Below, one piece after another: positions 33,603 through 42,851 of a DNA stretch of 64,000 nucleotides (within the stretch, counting starts at the first letter, position 1; each line of letters begins with the position of its first letter). Under the pieces are notes generated by a model that ran no database searches, was not told the DNA's origin, and worked only from the letters and a program-made list of their open reading frames with translations. Source of the stretch: GCA-2794515 sp033763335 (GTDB lineage: Bacteria; Chloroflexota; Anaerolineae; Aggregatilineales; Phototrophicaceae); contig JANRKU010000086.1 in assembly GCA_033763335.1 (NCBI GenBank), positions 1-64,000 on the forward strand, read 5' to 3'. Made by a program: the position numbers and the translations under genes.

Positions 33603-35811
33603 TTTGCCGTACCCACGAGGGATAAAATCCACTGATGGCGGCAATGCGTTGCACATCAGTACCGTCGCTATTCATCACATAAATGAATGATTCGTTTTGA
33701 ATTTCGCCCGTAAATGCCACATAGCGTCCATCTGGGCTATAACTCGCGCCCCAATCATAGCCAACCCCATCATAGAGTAGGGTAGGGAAGCCGATGCCAT
33801 CCACAGGGATGGTATAAATTGCGCCGTTGCCACGCCCAATGCTGGAATAGATGATGGTGCTATCATCGGGGCTAAAGGATGGGAACGAATCGCTCACATC
33901 GTTTGCGGTTAAATACCGTACTTCTCGCGTGCTAATGGTGAGGATGGCAATTTCCCATAGGGCAGAATCGAGTACCGAGCCTGTGGTAAACACGATATAT
34001 TGCCCATCATGGCTATAACGGGCATGGCTATTGCGATTATCATCGCTATAGAGCAATTCTGGCTCGCCCCCTGCGAATGGGATGCGATATAAATCGTGTG
34101 CGCCGTTGTTGCGTGTGTCGGATGAATAGGCAACCCATTCCCCATCTGGCGACCATGTGGCGAGTCTATCGCTAACGGTGTTATCGGTCAGTTGGCGCAC
34201 TTCATTGGTGGCAATGGTGAGGATATAAATTTCAAAATCACCGTCTCTATCCGATTGGAATGCGACATATTGCCCATTCGGTGAGGCGACAGGGTAAGAG
34301 TTGCGGGCGCTGTCTATGGTGAGGCGCAATTCCATGTTGGTATCAAAACGGTATAGATACAGGTCATATAAATTATCGCGCAGGGCAAAATAAATGAGCT
34401 GGCTATCCGCTAATGAAAATGCGGATAGGGTAGGGGATGGTGGGGTTGTTTCACGTTGCCCAATGGGTGCAAAAGTGGCTGTGATGAACACCGATGGGGT
34501 ATTGGCATTATCGAGTGGGGTAGGGGTAGCATCCCCCAAAATGGCATCACGCGCCGCTTGACTGGTGGCATCTAATGTGCCGATGATGGTCGTCGGCGCA
34601 GATACCTCACTGGTGGTTTCTGGGGTTTGGGTGGCGATAATAGGCACATCTGGATTGAGCAAATCATTCAACACCATAAACCCGACCACCGCGATGATAG
34701 ATAATAACCCACACCCGATGACACCTCCTACCAATAGGCTGATGAGCAGATTGGGGCGCGGTTTGCGCTTGCGGATTTTTTTGCTAATTGGGGTTTGGCG
34801 CACAGGCATATTACTGCCAGATGACCCTGTTTGTGGCGGTGCATAAATGATAGGGGCGTTGGATGGCGGGCTAAAAATGACGCTAATAGGGGTATTTTCT
34901 TCGAGCAATAACGCGCCAGACGGGGCTGTTTCTTGCGAAACCAATAAATTCCCACCGCGTTGGGTATCATCTTGTACCAAATGGGGTTGCTCAACGGCTT
35001 TTTCTACTGCCGCGAGTAATTCTTGCGCGGTCTGATAGCGTTCTTCGCGCCGTTTTCGCAATCCTTTGAGGATGACTGCTTCCAGCGATGGGCTAATATT
35101 TTTATGAATGGTGCGCGGATTGGGTGGCGGTGTGGTCACTTGCATGACGGCGATGCTATAGGGGGTATCATTTTCAAAGGGACGGCGACCGGTTGCCATC
35201 TCAAATAACATGACTGCCAGCGAATAAACATCACTACGACCGTCCAAAATTTGCCCTTGTGCTTGTTCTGGACTCATATAACTGGGTGTTCCCACAACCC
35301 CTTTGGTCGTGATTTTATCCCCAGATTCATTTAATACGCGAGCGATGCCAAAATCGGTAATATATGCCCCACCCGCTTCATCCAGCAAAATATTACTCGG
35401 TTTGAGGTCACGATGAAGCACCTGCTTGCTATGGGCATAATCGAGCGCAGGGGCAATCTGCTTGAGGATATTCACAATATCGCGCTCATCCATCGCCCCA
35501 TTTCGGAGCAATTCGTCTACAGAGCCACCTGTCATATAACGCATAGCGACGAAGGGTTGCCCATCGTGTTCGCCATAATCATGCACAGGGACGATATTGC
35601 GATGCTCCAATTGCGCGATGATACTCACCTCGCGTTGGAAGCGTTCTAAATAGGTATTATCACGCATGAGATGACGGGGCAAAATTTTGAGCGCCACCAT
35701 GCGATTCATCGAATGTTGACGGGCGCGATACACACTCGACATCCCACCCTGCCCGATGATTTCTAAAATTTCGTAACCGCCAACCGTCTTGCCAATAAAT
35801 TCGTCAGACAT
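33592..35811 (-). CDS. Transmembrane Ser/Thr kinase with beta-propeller sensor
   Basis: 739 residues from the ATG at 35811. The kinase domain (about 10-275) has G-Q-G-G-M-S-S-V, V-A-L-K, H-R-D-L-K-P-S-N and D-F-G-I-A; G-T-P-S-Y-M-S-P-E-Q is standard PknB-type. A helix at about 365-390 crosses the membrane, followed by a Thr/Pro-rich linker. The outer part (about 460-735) has PD40/TolB-like repeats: S-P-N-G-Q-Y-V-A-F, S-P-D-G-E-W-V-A-Y, S-H-D-G-Q-Y-I-V-F, S-P-D-G-R-Y-V-A-F. The propeller presumably senses an extracellular ligand. It precedes and overlaps the GntR regulator. Confidence 0.85.
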   Translation of the reverse strand: MSDEFIGKTVGGYEILEIIGQGGMSSVYRARQHSMNRMVALKILPRHLMRDNTYLERFQREVSIIAQLEHRNIVPVHDYGEHDGQPFVAMRYMTGGSVDELLRNGAMDERDIVNILKQIAPALDYAHSKQVLHRDLKPSNILLDEAGGAYITDFGIARVLNESGDKITTKGVVGTPSYMSPEQAQGQILDGRSDVYSLAVMLFEMATGRRPFENDTPYSIAVMQVTTPPPNPRTIHKNISPSLEAVILKGLRKRREERYQTAQELLAAVEKAVEQPHLVQDDTQRGGNLLVSQETAPSGALLLEENTPISVIFSPPSNAPIIYAPPQTGSSGSNMPVRQTPISKKIRKRKPRPNLLISLLVGGVIGCGLLSIIAVVGFMVLNDLLNPDVPIIATQTPETTSEVSAPTTIIGTLDATSQAARDAILGDATPTPLDNANTPSVFITATFAPIGQRETTPPSPTLSAFSLADSQLIYFALRDNLYDLYLYRFDTNMELRLTIDSARNSYPVASPNGQYVAFQSDRDGDFEIYILTIATNEVRQLTDNTVSDRLATWSPDGEWVAYSSDTRNNGAHDLYRIPFAGGEPELLYSDDNRNSHARYSHDGQYIVFTTGSVLDSALWEIAILTISTREVRYLTANDVSDSFPSFSPDDSTIIYSSIGRGNGAIYTIPVDGIGFPTLLYDGVGYDWGASYSPDGRYVAFTGEIQNESFIYVMNSDGTDVQRIAAISGFYPSWVRQNAP

Positions 35812-35903
35812 AGAGCCTTGCCAATGTGTCATAAATACAGAGAGAATTATATGATAATAACGGCGCTTCTGCTAACTGAATTGGTTTTTATAAGGATTTT
35901 GAT

Positions 35904-36863
35904 ATGACCACACACACACTATATCCCCTTTTGCTGAATTCTCATTTGCTCATTAAGGTCTGGGGAGGGCGAAAATTGCAATCTGTTTTGAATAAAACCC
36001 TGCCCACCAACGACCCCTATGGCGAAGCATGGGAACTCCATGACCACTGTAAAATTGCCAATGGATTATATGCAGGGCAATCATTGGGCGAGCTATTACA
36101 CCAATTCCCACAAGAATTGATTGGCAAGCCATACGATGTATCGCAGGGATTCCCGTTATTGGTCAAATTTATTCACGCTGAAGATTGGCTTTCTGTGCAA
36201 GTACACCCCAATGATGAGCAAGCGGCAGAATTGGAAGGTGAGCCACGCGGAAAAACCGAAGCGTGGATTATTTTACATGCCGAACCAGACGCAAAATTGG
36301 TCATGGGGGTGACACCGAATACAACCCGCGAACAGATGGCAGAAGCCATTGCCAGCAATACATTAGAGTCGTTGTTGGTCTATACGTCAGTAACGGCGGG
36401 GGATGTGTTATTTATGCACGCCAACACTGTCCATGCCATTGGACCCGGAATCGTTTTATATGAGGTGCAACAATCATCCGATACGACCTATCGGCTTTAT
36501 GATTGGGGGCGGATGGATTTGGATGGCACACCACGCCCGTTACACATCGAAAAAGGGGTGAAGGTATCGAATTTGGTCAGTTTGCCTCATATCACCCATA
36601 CCCCGTTGGATGGTGGGGTTGCGCCGATGATAGAAAGCAGTTTTTTTAGCACCCTGTTTTATCCCGTGACCGATTCTGCCCCCATCCACTTGGATACACA
36701 GGGAAAAACATTTCATGGTATCACCAATATTGCAGGGGGGGTGACCATTCATGCAAATGGCGAATCCTATCCATTGGGCTTGGGTGCAACGGCGCTCATT
36801 CCTGCCGTAATAGGGGCGTATATGGTGACGGGTGAGGGCAAATTGTTGGTGTCATGGTGCTGA
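35904..36863 (+). CDS. manA: Mannose-6-phosphate isomerase, class I
   Basis: 319 residues, cupin fold. Recognisable parts are W-G-G-R-K-L, W-E-L-H-D-H, S-V-Q-V-H-P-N-D (Zn-binding His/Gln), G-K-T-E-A-W, and H-A-N-T-V-H-A-I-G-P-G, the ManA signature. It interconverts fructose-6-phosphate and mannose-6-phosphate in the cytosol, feeding GDP-mannose for surface polysaccharide. Length is that of the short Bacillus-type enzyme. ATG at 35904 with AAGGA ahead. Divergent from the kinase-propeller gene. Confidence 0.9.
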   Translation: MTTHTLYPLLLNSHLLIKVWGGRKLQSVLNKTLPTNDPYGEAWELHDHCKIANGLYAGQSLGELLHQFPQELIGKPYDVSQGFPLLVKFIHAEDWLSVQVHPNDEQAAELEGEPRGKTEAWIILHAEPDAKLVMGVTPNTTREQMAEAIASNTLESLLVYTSVTAGDVLFMHANTVHAIGPGIVLYEVQQSSDTTYRLYDWGRMDLDGTPRPLHIEKGVKVSNLVSLPHITHTPLDGGVAPMIESSFFSTLFYPVTDSAPIHLDTQGKTFHGITNIAGGVTIHANGESYPLGLGATALIPAVIGAYMVTGEGKLLVSWC

Positions 36864-36880
36864 TTCACTTATGGTGTCAT

Positions 36881-36900
36881 GGGCGCATATAGTTGCGCCC
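36881..36900. repeat. Diverged 20-bp palindrome
   Basis: gggcgcatatagttgcgccc, related to the gggcgcaacatgttgcgccc type, with a 4-base variation at the centre. It lies 18 nt after the manA stop and 78 nt before the antitoxin start. Confidence 0.65.
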
Positions 36901-36918
36901 ATATACCCTACATGATGA

Positions 36919-36924
36919 TATAAT
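36919..36924 (+). promoter_or_regulatory. -10 box TATAAT
   Basis: Perfect TATAAT 35 nt before the antitoxin ATG at 36959. Confidence 0.45.
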
Positions 36925-36958
36925 TTTGAGTATCAAAGAGTTTAAAGGACACATTGCC

Positions 36959-37231
36959 ATGACAGTGAAGGATATTATTCAACAAGTCGAGCAACTTTCT
37001 CCAGCAGAACGTCAAGAACTGTTTTTGTATATGATGAAGGCTTCACAAGATGCTGATTATCTTCCTATTTCAGAATATGAGGATGGGGATGATGATGAAA
37101 TGACAAAAGAAGAAGTTTTGAATAGTTTACATCAAGCGATGAAAGAGGCTCTGGCAGGTAATTTGCGCCCTGCTCATGAAGCGTTAGAAGAAATTGAACG
37201 GGAATTGAGGGACGATGCCAACAAAGGTTAG
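36959..37231 (+). CDS. Type II antitoxin-like protein
   Basis: 90 residues from the ATG at 36959 (AAAGGA upstream). The N-terminal part (VKDIIQQVEQLSPAERQELFLYMM) is a helical dimerisation-like segment seen in small antitoxins encoded with ParE/RelE toxins. An acidic linker (YEDGDDDEM) and a helical C-terminus (EEIERELRDDANKG) follow, the latter apt to neutralise the basic toxin. The toxin gene overlaps its end by 17 bp, the classical layout. It probably represses its own promoter with the toxin, which is inference from the family. Confidence 0.75.
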   Translation: MTVKDIIQQVEQLSPAERQELFLYMMKASQDADYLPISEYEDGDDDEMTKEEVLNSLHQAMKEALAGNLRPAHEALEEIERELRDDANKG

Positions 37232-37577
37232 CACCCCGCCCGAATTTCTCAAGCAAGTTAAACGGTTAGCACGAAAATATCCCACCATTCCCAAAGCGAT
37301 ACATGAACTCATTTTTGAACTAGAGGCAGATAATCGACCCGGAGACCAAGTGCCAAATGTTGGGTATGAGGTCTATAAGGTTAGGCTAAAAAATCCAGAT
37401 TCTCAACGAGGGAAAAGCAGTGGTTTTCGACTCATTTATTACCTACAAATGATGGATGCTATTGTTTTATTGATTATTTACTCAAAAACTGAGAGGAATG
37501 ATATCTCACCAAGCGAGATTCGAGAGTTAATTGAGAACCTTGCTTCTTTGGATAATTCTAACGACAATCAGGAATAA
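37215..37577 (+). CDS. RelE/ParE-type toxin
   Basis: 120 residues. The compact RelE fold is suggested by F-L-K-Q-V-K-R-L-A-R-K-Y-P near the start, a beta stretch V-Y-K-V-R-L, S-S-G-F-R-L-I-Y-Y-L (typical R-x-x-Y-x-L motif) and I-Y-S-K-T-E-R-N-D-I. RelE-like toxins cut mRNA at the ribosome; ParE relatives inhibit gyrase. Which activity applies cannot be told. It overlaps the antitoxin gene by 17 bp. Arg/Lys content is high, as expected. Confidence 0.85.
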   Translation: MPTKVSTPPEFLKQVKRLARKYPTIPKAIHELIFELEADNRPGDQVPNVGYEVYKVRLKNPDSQRGKSSGFRLIYYLQMMDAIVLLIIYSKTERNDISPSEIRELIENLASLDNSNDNQE

Positions 37578-37638
37578 TGGTGATTTTCTTAACCTAAAAA
37601 TTCATATACACCTTGTTTCATAAAATACACTTTACGGA

Positions 37639-37644
37639 TATAAT
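37639..37644 (+). promoter_or_regulatory. -10 box TATAAT with weak -35
   Basis: TATAAT lies 42 nt before the ABC ATP-binding gene, with TTTCAT at 37616-37621 as a poor -35 at 17 bp. Confidence 0.4.
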
Positions 37645-37686
37645 CACTGTCTGAAATCGTTAAGTTTTTAACAAAGGCTTAATCAC

Positions 37687-39222
37687 ATGAGCAGTGATGC
37701 AAAAATAGTCTTAGAAGTGCGTGGTCTCACCAAGCAATTTCCGGGTGTATTGGCAAACGACCACATCAACTTAAAATTAAAGTATGGGCAAGTGCTTGGC
37801 TTGCTAGGCGAAAATGGCGCAGGCAAATCTACCCTGATGAACCTCATTTACGGGTTATATACCCCCGATGAAGGTGAAATCTTGGTCAATGGGGAGGTGG
37901 TACACATCCACAATCCCAATGATGCGATTCATCTGGGAATTGGCATGGTGCATCAGCATTTTCAACTCGTCCCCGTCCTGTCTGTCACCGAAAATATTAT
38001 GCTTGGCACAGAATCGGTACGCGGACCGTTCCTCAATAAGCGGGTTGCAAAAAAACGTATTTTAGAAATTTCTGAGCAATATGGCTTGTCTGTAGACCCC
38101 GATGCGCTGGTACAAGATTTATCTGTGGGGATTCAACAACGGGTCGAAATCATCAAGGCGCTGTATCGGGAATGTAAAATCCTCATTTTAGATGAACCCA
38201 CTGCCGTCCTCACCCCACAAGAGACAGAGGGCTTATTTGAGGTGATGAAAACCCTCACAGAACGCGGTGTGAGCATCATTTTCATCTCGCATAAGCTCAA
38301 AGAGGTGTTGCGGATTTGTGATGACCTAACCGTGTTGCGCTTGGGGCGGGTGGTCGGTGTTGCAGACCCACGCACCACCACCCAAGAAATGCTCGCGTCC
38401 ACGATGGTGGGGCGGGAGGTGTTGTTGCAAGTGGAAAAAGACCAAGCCAATATGGGGGATGTTATCCTCAATATTCAAGACCTCACTGTGTTGGATGATA
38501 GAGGCTTACAAGCCGTTAAAGCCTTATCTCTCCAAGTGCATGAAGGCGAAATTTTGGGGATTGCTGGTGTTCAGGGCAATGGTCAAACCGAATTGATAGA
38601 AGCCATCACAGGCTTACGCGCCATTGTGAGTGGGCATATTCATTTGGTAGATACCGAAATCACCCACATGACCCCGCGCAAAGTGACCGAAACAGGCATT
38701 TCTCATGTGCCAGAAGACCGCCAAAAATATGGCATGGTCAAAGCATTTTCGATTCGGGATAACATGCGAATCCAAACCTACTATGCCAAACCGTTCTCTA
38801 GGGGCATTGTGGCGGATGATGAAGCCATAGACGAAAAAGCGCAAACATGGATTGATGCCTATGATGTGCGTACCCCCAATATTTATGTCAATATTGGCTC
38901 ATTATCGGGGGGGAATCAGCAGAAGGCAGTGGTGGCACGCGAATTTTCACGTCCATCAAAATTATTGATTGCCGCCCAACCAACACGAGGGATTGATGTG
39001 GGGTCTATCGAATTTATCCATAATCAATTGGTCAAAATGCGCGATTCAGGCGTGGCTGTATTGCTCGTCAGCACAGAACTGGATGAAATTATGGGCTTAT
39101 CGGACAGAATCGCGGTCATGTATGCGGGTAAGGTCATAGACATCATCCCCGGTGAAGGTGCAGACCGCGAAAAAATCGGCTTACTCATGGCTGGAATCAA
39201 AGAAGAGGCGCAACATGGCTGA
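37687..39222 (+). CDS. ABC transporter ATP-binding protein, nucleoside/sugar type
   Basis: 511 residues with two NBDs, as in the RbsA/MglA/YufO class. NBD1: Walker A G-E-N-G-A-G-K-S-T, signature L-S-V-G-I-Q-Q-R, Walker B L-I-L-D-E-P. NBD2: degenerate Walker A G-V-Q-G-N-G-Q-T-E, signature L-S-G-G-N-Q-Q-K. The permeases that follow are of the BMP/nucleoside (YufP/YufQ) kind, so this system imports purine nucleosides or related compounds. It shares an 8-bp overlap with the next gene. Confidence 0.9.
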   Translation: MSSDAKIVLEVRGLTKQFPGVLANDHINLKLKYGQVLGLLGENGAGKSTLMNLIYGLYTPDEGEILVNGEVVHIHNPNDAIHLGIGMVHQHFQLVPVLSVTENIMLGTESVRGPFLNKRVAKKRILEISEQYGLSVDPDALVQDLSVGIQQRVEIIKALYRECKILILDEPTAVLTPQETEGLFEVMKTLTERGVSIIFISHKLKEVLRICDDLTVLRLGRVVGVADPRTTTQEMLASTMVGREVLLQVEKDQANMGDVILNIQDLTVLDDRGLQAVKALSLQVHEGEILGIAGVQGNGQTELIEAITGLRAIVSGHIHLVDTEITHMTPRKVTETGISHVPEDRQKYGMVKAFSIRDNMRIQTYYAKPFSRGIVADDEAIDEKAQTWIDAYDVRTPNIYVNIGSLSGGNQQKAVVAREFSRPSKLLIAAQPTRGIDVGSIEFIHNQLVKMRDSGVAVLLVSTELDEIMGLSDRIAVMYAGKVIDIIPGEGADREKIGLLMAGIKEEAQHG

Positions 39223-41575
39223 ACCACAAGCACCGTCAAAGAAAACCCCTCTGGATAGTGTTGCAAGCGCATGGGGGCGCATATCCCCTTCGCTTGTACC
39301 CGTATTAGCAGTCATCACGGCGTTGATTTTTGCCATCCCCTTCATCATCCTCACCCGTAGCGGGGGCGATATTGGCAGAGGGCTAAATGTGGCGGGACTC
39401 GCCTATGCAGGGCTGATAGAAGGCTCTGTGGGGATTGCCATCAACCCTGTCATGACTACCGATGATGTCAGTATGGCGCTCGATTTTGTCAAACAACTCG
39501 AAGCAGTTGATGGGCAACCTCTCAATTTTAATATTTTGCGCCAAATTTCTGAGCGCACCAATGCGACTGACCGCTTGGGCATTGATACCGTTAGGCGTTA
39601 TGGCGCTGTTTTAGAGAAATATTCGGCAGTCCCCGCATTGGATAGCGATGATAAACTCGAAACATTCGGCAATATCATCCCAGAAATTGTCCGTGTTGGC
39701 GATGAAAGCCTGTGTCGGTTTGGGACATTTTTGGTGGCGTTGGATAGCCTCCCCCGCGCCGATGTGCGGACATTCCTCGCTAATTACACCACATTGGATG
39801 TGGTAGACAGTGATATTCGTGCCGAGATAGAAGCCTTTGTGCCTCCAGTTACCGAAGCCACAGAAGAACAACTCGCATCGGGGTGTGTGGTCATCCCAGA
39901 AAATGGGGTGTCATCGGCATCACTGTATACCGATGAAGAATTAACCGATGTCATCACATTGCTCAATGCACGCCAATTTAACCGCCTATTTCGGGCATTT
40001 GAACATCTGGTGTTGATGAAAGAATTGGGCATTACCTCGCGTGACCAAGATGCCAAAGATTTGGCAGATATGCACGCACTCAGCTTTGACCCATCAAACC
40101 CCAATGGCATTGCACGCACGCGCCAATTGGTGAGCAACAATGACCGTTTGGTGAGTGTGGCTGTGCCAGATGGCGATATTTCGCAATTGGCGGGTGAATT
40201 ATTTTTGGTCACGAATTTATATAGCAGTGGCTTGTTGACCAATACCAATATTGTGCCAGCACTCGAAGCCGATTTGCCTGTGGTGTTATCGCAACAACTC
40301 ATCATCTTGCGCCCCAATAACCAATTGCTCATCCTCAGCGACCCCAATGCCACTTTTGGCATCAAAACGATTGAGCGTGAATTGGGAGAAGGCGAAACCC
40401 GTACCGTCCCCGATGTGGTGTTCGCGCATTTGGGTGGGCGTGTGGTGTTATTTTTCCCCTCTAGCTTAGAACAGACCATCACCCGTGCATTGCCCTATAT
40501 CATCGCAGGGTTGGCAGTAGCATTGGGCTTTAAGACGGGTCTATTCAATATCGGCGGGCAGGGACAAGTCTATATTGGGGCGACACTCGCCGCATGGGTG
40601 GGCTTCTCGACTATTTTTGCCGATTTTGACCCATTTGTCCGTATCGCCCTTGTGCTGTTGGCTGGCATGTTGGGAGGGGCGTTATGGGGCATGATACCGG
40701 GCTTGCTGAAAGCGTATACAGGGGCGCATGAGGTCATCAATACCATCATGCTCAATTTCATCGCCTTGCGTTTGGTAGATTGGCTGGTGCGCTCTACCGA
40801 CCCCGTGATTTTGAAAGACATGGAATCGGGTAGTTTTGAGCGTACCCCTCTCATTGGCGATAATGCCAAACTGCCCACTTTTGATAATTTGACCCTACAA
40901 GTATTTTTATTTGCGGGGCTATTCACGCTCGTATGGGGATTATGGGGTATACGCAATAAATTAGCGGGTAATCCGCGTTTAGCGTTGCGCCCTGCGTTAT
41001 ATGCCCTATTGGTCGTTGTCGGCGGAATTGCGCTCCAATGGCTCAGTGTGGGCGGGAAATTGCATGTCGGTTTGGTGATTGTCATCTTCTCGGTGATGTT
41101 CGTCACATGGTTGTTTAACCGTACCACCATCGGCTTTGAATTGCGGACGGTGGGGGCAAATCCCGATGCGGCGCGGTATTCTGGCATGAATGTCAAACTC
41201 AATGTGGTGCTGGCATTAACCCTCAGTGGCATGTTGGCAGGGCTGGCTGGTGCAGTGGAGATGAGTGGCGTGGTACATAACATGCAACCCGATTTCCTTC
41301 CCGGTTTGGGCTTTGATGCCATTGCTGTCGCATTGCTGGCACGGAATAATCCGCGCAATATGGTGTTTGCAGGGTTGCTATGGGGGGCATTGCTCACAGG
41401 CAATTCGCTCATGCAAGCCAATGCGGGTTTATCTAAGAACTTAGTGGGCATTATCCAAGCCCTGATTATTATGTTTATCGCGGCGGATGCCATCATTCGT
41501 ACATTGTGGCGGGTGAGAAAAGCGACCCCAGAAGAAAGAGCCGCCGCCGTTATTTCTAAAGGTTGGGGAGGGTGA
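39215..41575 (+). CDS. ABC permease (YufP-like) with large extracytoplasmic insertion
   Basis: 786 residues from the ATG at 39215 (AGAAGAGG upstream), about twice the usual 350-400 residues. Helix 1 (about 27-50) is followed by Y-A-G-L-I-E-G-S-V-G-I. The usual next step, S-L-x-x-T-I-T-R-A-L-P-Y-I-I-A-G-L-A-V, occurs only at about 416. The roughly 350 residues between are soluble and contain repeated helices (LAGELFLVTNLYSSGLL). The rest is a normal permease with G-L-F-N-I-G-G-Q-G-Q and the E-V-I-N-T-I-M-L-N coupling loop. The insertion probably faces the outside and may act as or with the substrate-binding protein, which is inference. Confidence 0.85.
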   Translation: MAEPQAPSKKTPLDSVASAWGRISPSLVPVLAVITALIFAIPFIILTRSGGDIGRGLNVAGLAYAGLIEGSVGIAINPVMTTDDVSMALDFVKQLEAVDGQPLNFNILRQISERTNATDRLGIDTVRRYGAVLEKYSAVPALDSDDKLETFGNIIPEIVRVGDESLCRFGTFLVALDSLPRADVRTFLANYTTLDVVDSDIRAEIEAFVPPVTEATEEQLASGCVVIPENGVSSASLYTDEELTDVITLLNARQFNRLFRAFEHLVLMKELGITSRDQDAKDLADMHALSFDPSNPNGIARTRQLVSNNDRLVSVAVPDGDISQLAGELFLVTNLYSSGLLTNTNIVPALEADLPVVLSQQLIILRPNNQLLILSDPNATFGIKTIERELGEGETRTVPDVVFAHLGGRVVLFFPSSLEQTITRALPYIIAGLAVALGFKTGLFNIGGQGQVYIGATLAAWVGFSTIFADFDPFVRIALVLLAGMLGGALWGMIPGLLKAYTGAHEVINTIMLNFIALRLVDWLVRSTDPVILKDMESGSFERTPLIGDNAKLPTFDNLTLQVFLFAGLFTLVWGLWGIRNKLAGNPRLALRPALYALLVVVGGIALQWLSVGGKLHVGLVIVIFSVMFVTWLFNRTTIGFELRTVGANPDAARYSGMNVKLNVVLALTLSGMLAGLAGAVEMSGVVHNMQPDFLPGLGFDAIAVALLARNNPRNMVFAGLLWGALLTGNSLMQANAGLSKNLVGIIQALIIMFIAADAIIRTLWRVRKATPEERAAAVISKGWGG

Positions 41576-41576
41576 T

Positions 41577-42848
41577 ATGGGCAATGTAGTCAAATTTTTA
41601 TTCAATCGCACCGTATTCTTTGGCATTGTGTTCGTCTTGTTGGGCGTGATTTTGCTCCTCGCCACGCCCAACACCATAGACCCCACTGCCAATTCAATTT
41701 TGCGCTTCCCAAACGACAATCCATCGCTGACCTTTGACCTCATCATTCCCACACTTGGGTTTACGATAGTCGTGGCGTTTATTTATTTGGCGGGTGGGGC
41801 ATTTGCCATCAGCAAATTGGGTGGCGCACAAACCGCACGAGCGCGGTCTGTGGGGTTGGCGGTATGCGCCGCGTTGCTCATCCCGATGGTGTTGGTGCTA
41901 TCGGCGGCGGGCAAAGATACCAATATCGTCTCGATGTTGGCGGCGAGTTTTCGCTTGGCAACGCCCATCATCATCGGCGCGATGGCGGGTATTTGGTGTG
42001 AGCGCAGTGGCGTGGTCAATATCGCCATTGAAGGCATGATGCTCACAGGCGCATGTTTTGGGTATGTGACCTATACGGTGGTATCACAGACCATCCCCGG
42101 TCAAAGCGGATTGTGGCTTGGTGTTGGCATTGCCACCATCGCAGGTGGTTTGATGGCATTGTTACACGCATGGCTATCTATCACCTTCAAAACCGACCAA
42201 ATCATTAGCGGGACGGTCATCAATATTTTGGCGCTCGGATTGACCAGTTTCATCCGCGTAGAGGTATTGGTGAGTTCTGATGCGTCTGTCGAAAAACTCG
42301 CCGTCATCAAATTGCCGATACTCGGTGATTTACCTGTGGTGGGAGAAGTGCTATTTACAGGCAGACCCATCTTTTTCTTGATGTTCGTCATCGTCATTGG
42401 CACGCATGTCGTCCTCTATTACACCCGTTGGGGTTTGCGAACACGCGCCGTTGGCGAAAATCCGGGCGCGGCAGATACATTGGGCATCAAAGTCCAACGC
42501 AACCGTTATGTCAATGTCATCGCAGGTGGGATGATTGCAGGCTTGGCGGGGGCATGGTTTTCATTGGAAACCGCAGGCGGGTTTGATGATGGCATGACCA
42601 GTGGGGCAGGGTTTATCGCCTTAGCCGCGATGATTTTTGGCAAATGGACACCTTTTGGGGCGGCGGCGGGTGGATTGCTCTTTGGCTTTGCACAGGCGCT
42701 CGATACCCGCTTTCAATTGCTCCAAGTGCCGATTCCTGTCCAATTTGTGCAGATGACCCCCTATATCATCACCATGATTATTTTGGCGGGTGTGGTCGGA
42801 CGCGCTGTCGCACCAAAAGCCGTTGGTAAACCATACGAAAAGGAATAA
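41577..42848 (+). CDS. ABC permease (YufQ-like)
   Basis: 423 residues, one base after the previous stop. Helices and the conserved R-L-A-T-P-I-I-I-G-A-M-A-G-I-W-C-E-R-S-G-V-V-N-I-A-I-E-G and G-L-R-T-R-A-V-G-E-N-P mark the second BMP-type permease. A longer N-terminus than usual (about 100 residues with two extra helices) precedes the core. With the ATP-binding protein and the large permease it forms the membrane part of a nucleoside-type importer. The expected lipoprotein binding partner (BmpA/Med type) is absent from the window. Confidence 0.85.
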   Translation: MGNVVKFLFNRTVFFGIVFVLLGVILLLATPNTIDPTANSILRFPNDNPSLTFDLIIPTLGFTIVVAFIYLAGGAFAISKLGGAQTARARSVGLAVCAALLIPMVLVLSAAGKDTNIVSMLAASFRLATPIIIGAMAGIWCERSGVVNIAIEGMMLTGACFGYVTYTVVSQTIPGQSGLWLGVGIATIAGGLMALLHAWLSITFKTDQIISGTVINILALGLTSFIRVEVLVSSDASVEKLAVIKLPILGDLPVVGEVLFTGRPIFFLMFVIVIGTHVVLYYTRWGLRTRAVGENPGAADTLGIKVQRNRYVNVIAGGMIAGLAGAWFSLETAGGFDDGMTSGAGFIALAAMIFGKWTPFGAAAGGLLFGFAQALDTRFQLLQVPIPVQFVQMTPYIITMIILAGVVGRAVAPKAVGKPYEKE

Positions 42849-42851
42849 ACG

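Noticed and set aside
40570..41496. 308-residue minus-strand open frame
   Set aside because: It is antisense to the ABC permease and has the Pro/Thr/Ser-rich, low-complexity look of a shadow frame; no ribosome binding site.
37687..42848. Complete importer with binding protein
   Set aside because: No BMP-type lipoprotein gene was found in or near the operon, so the system is reported as incomplete within the window.
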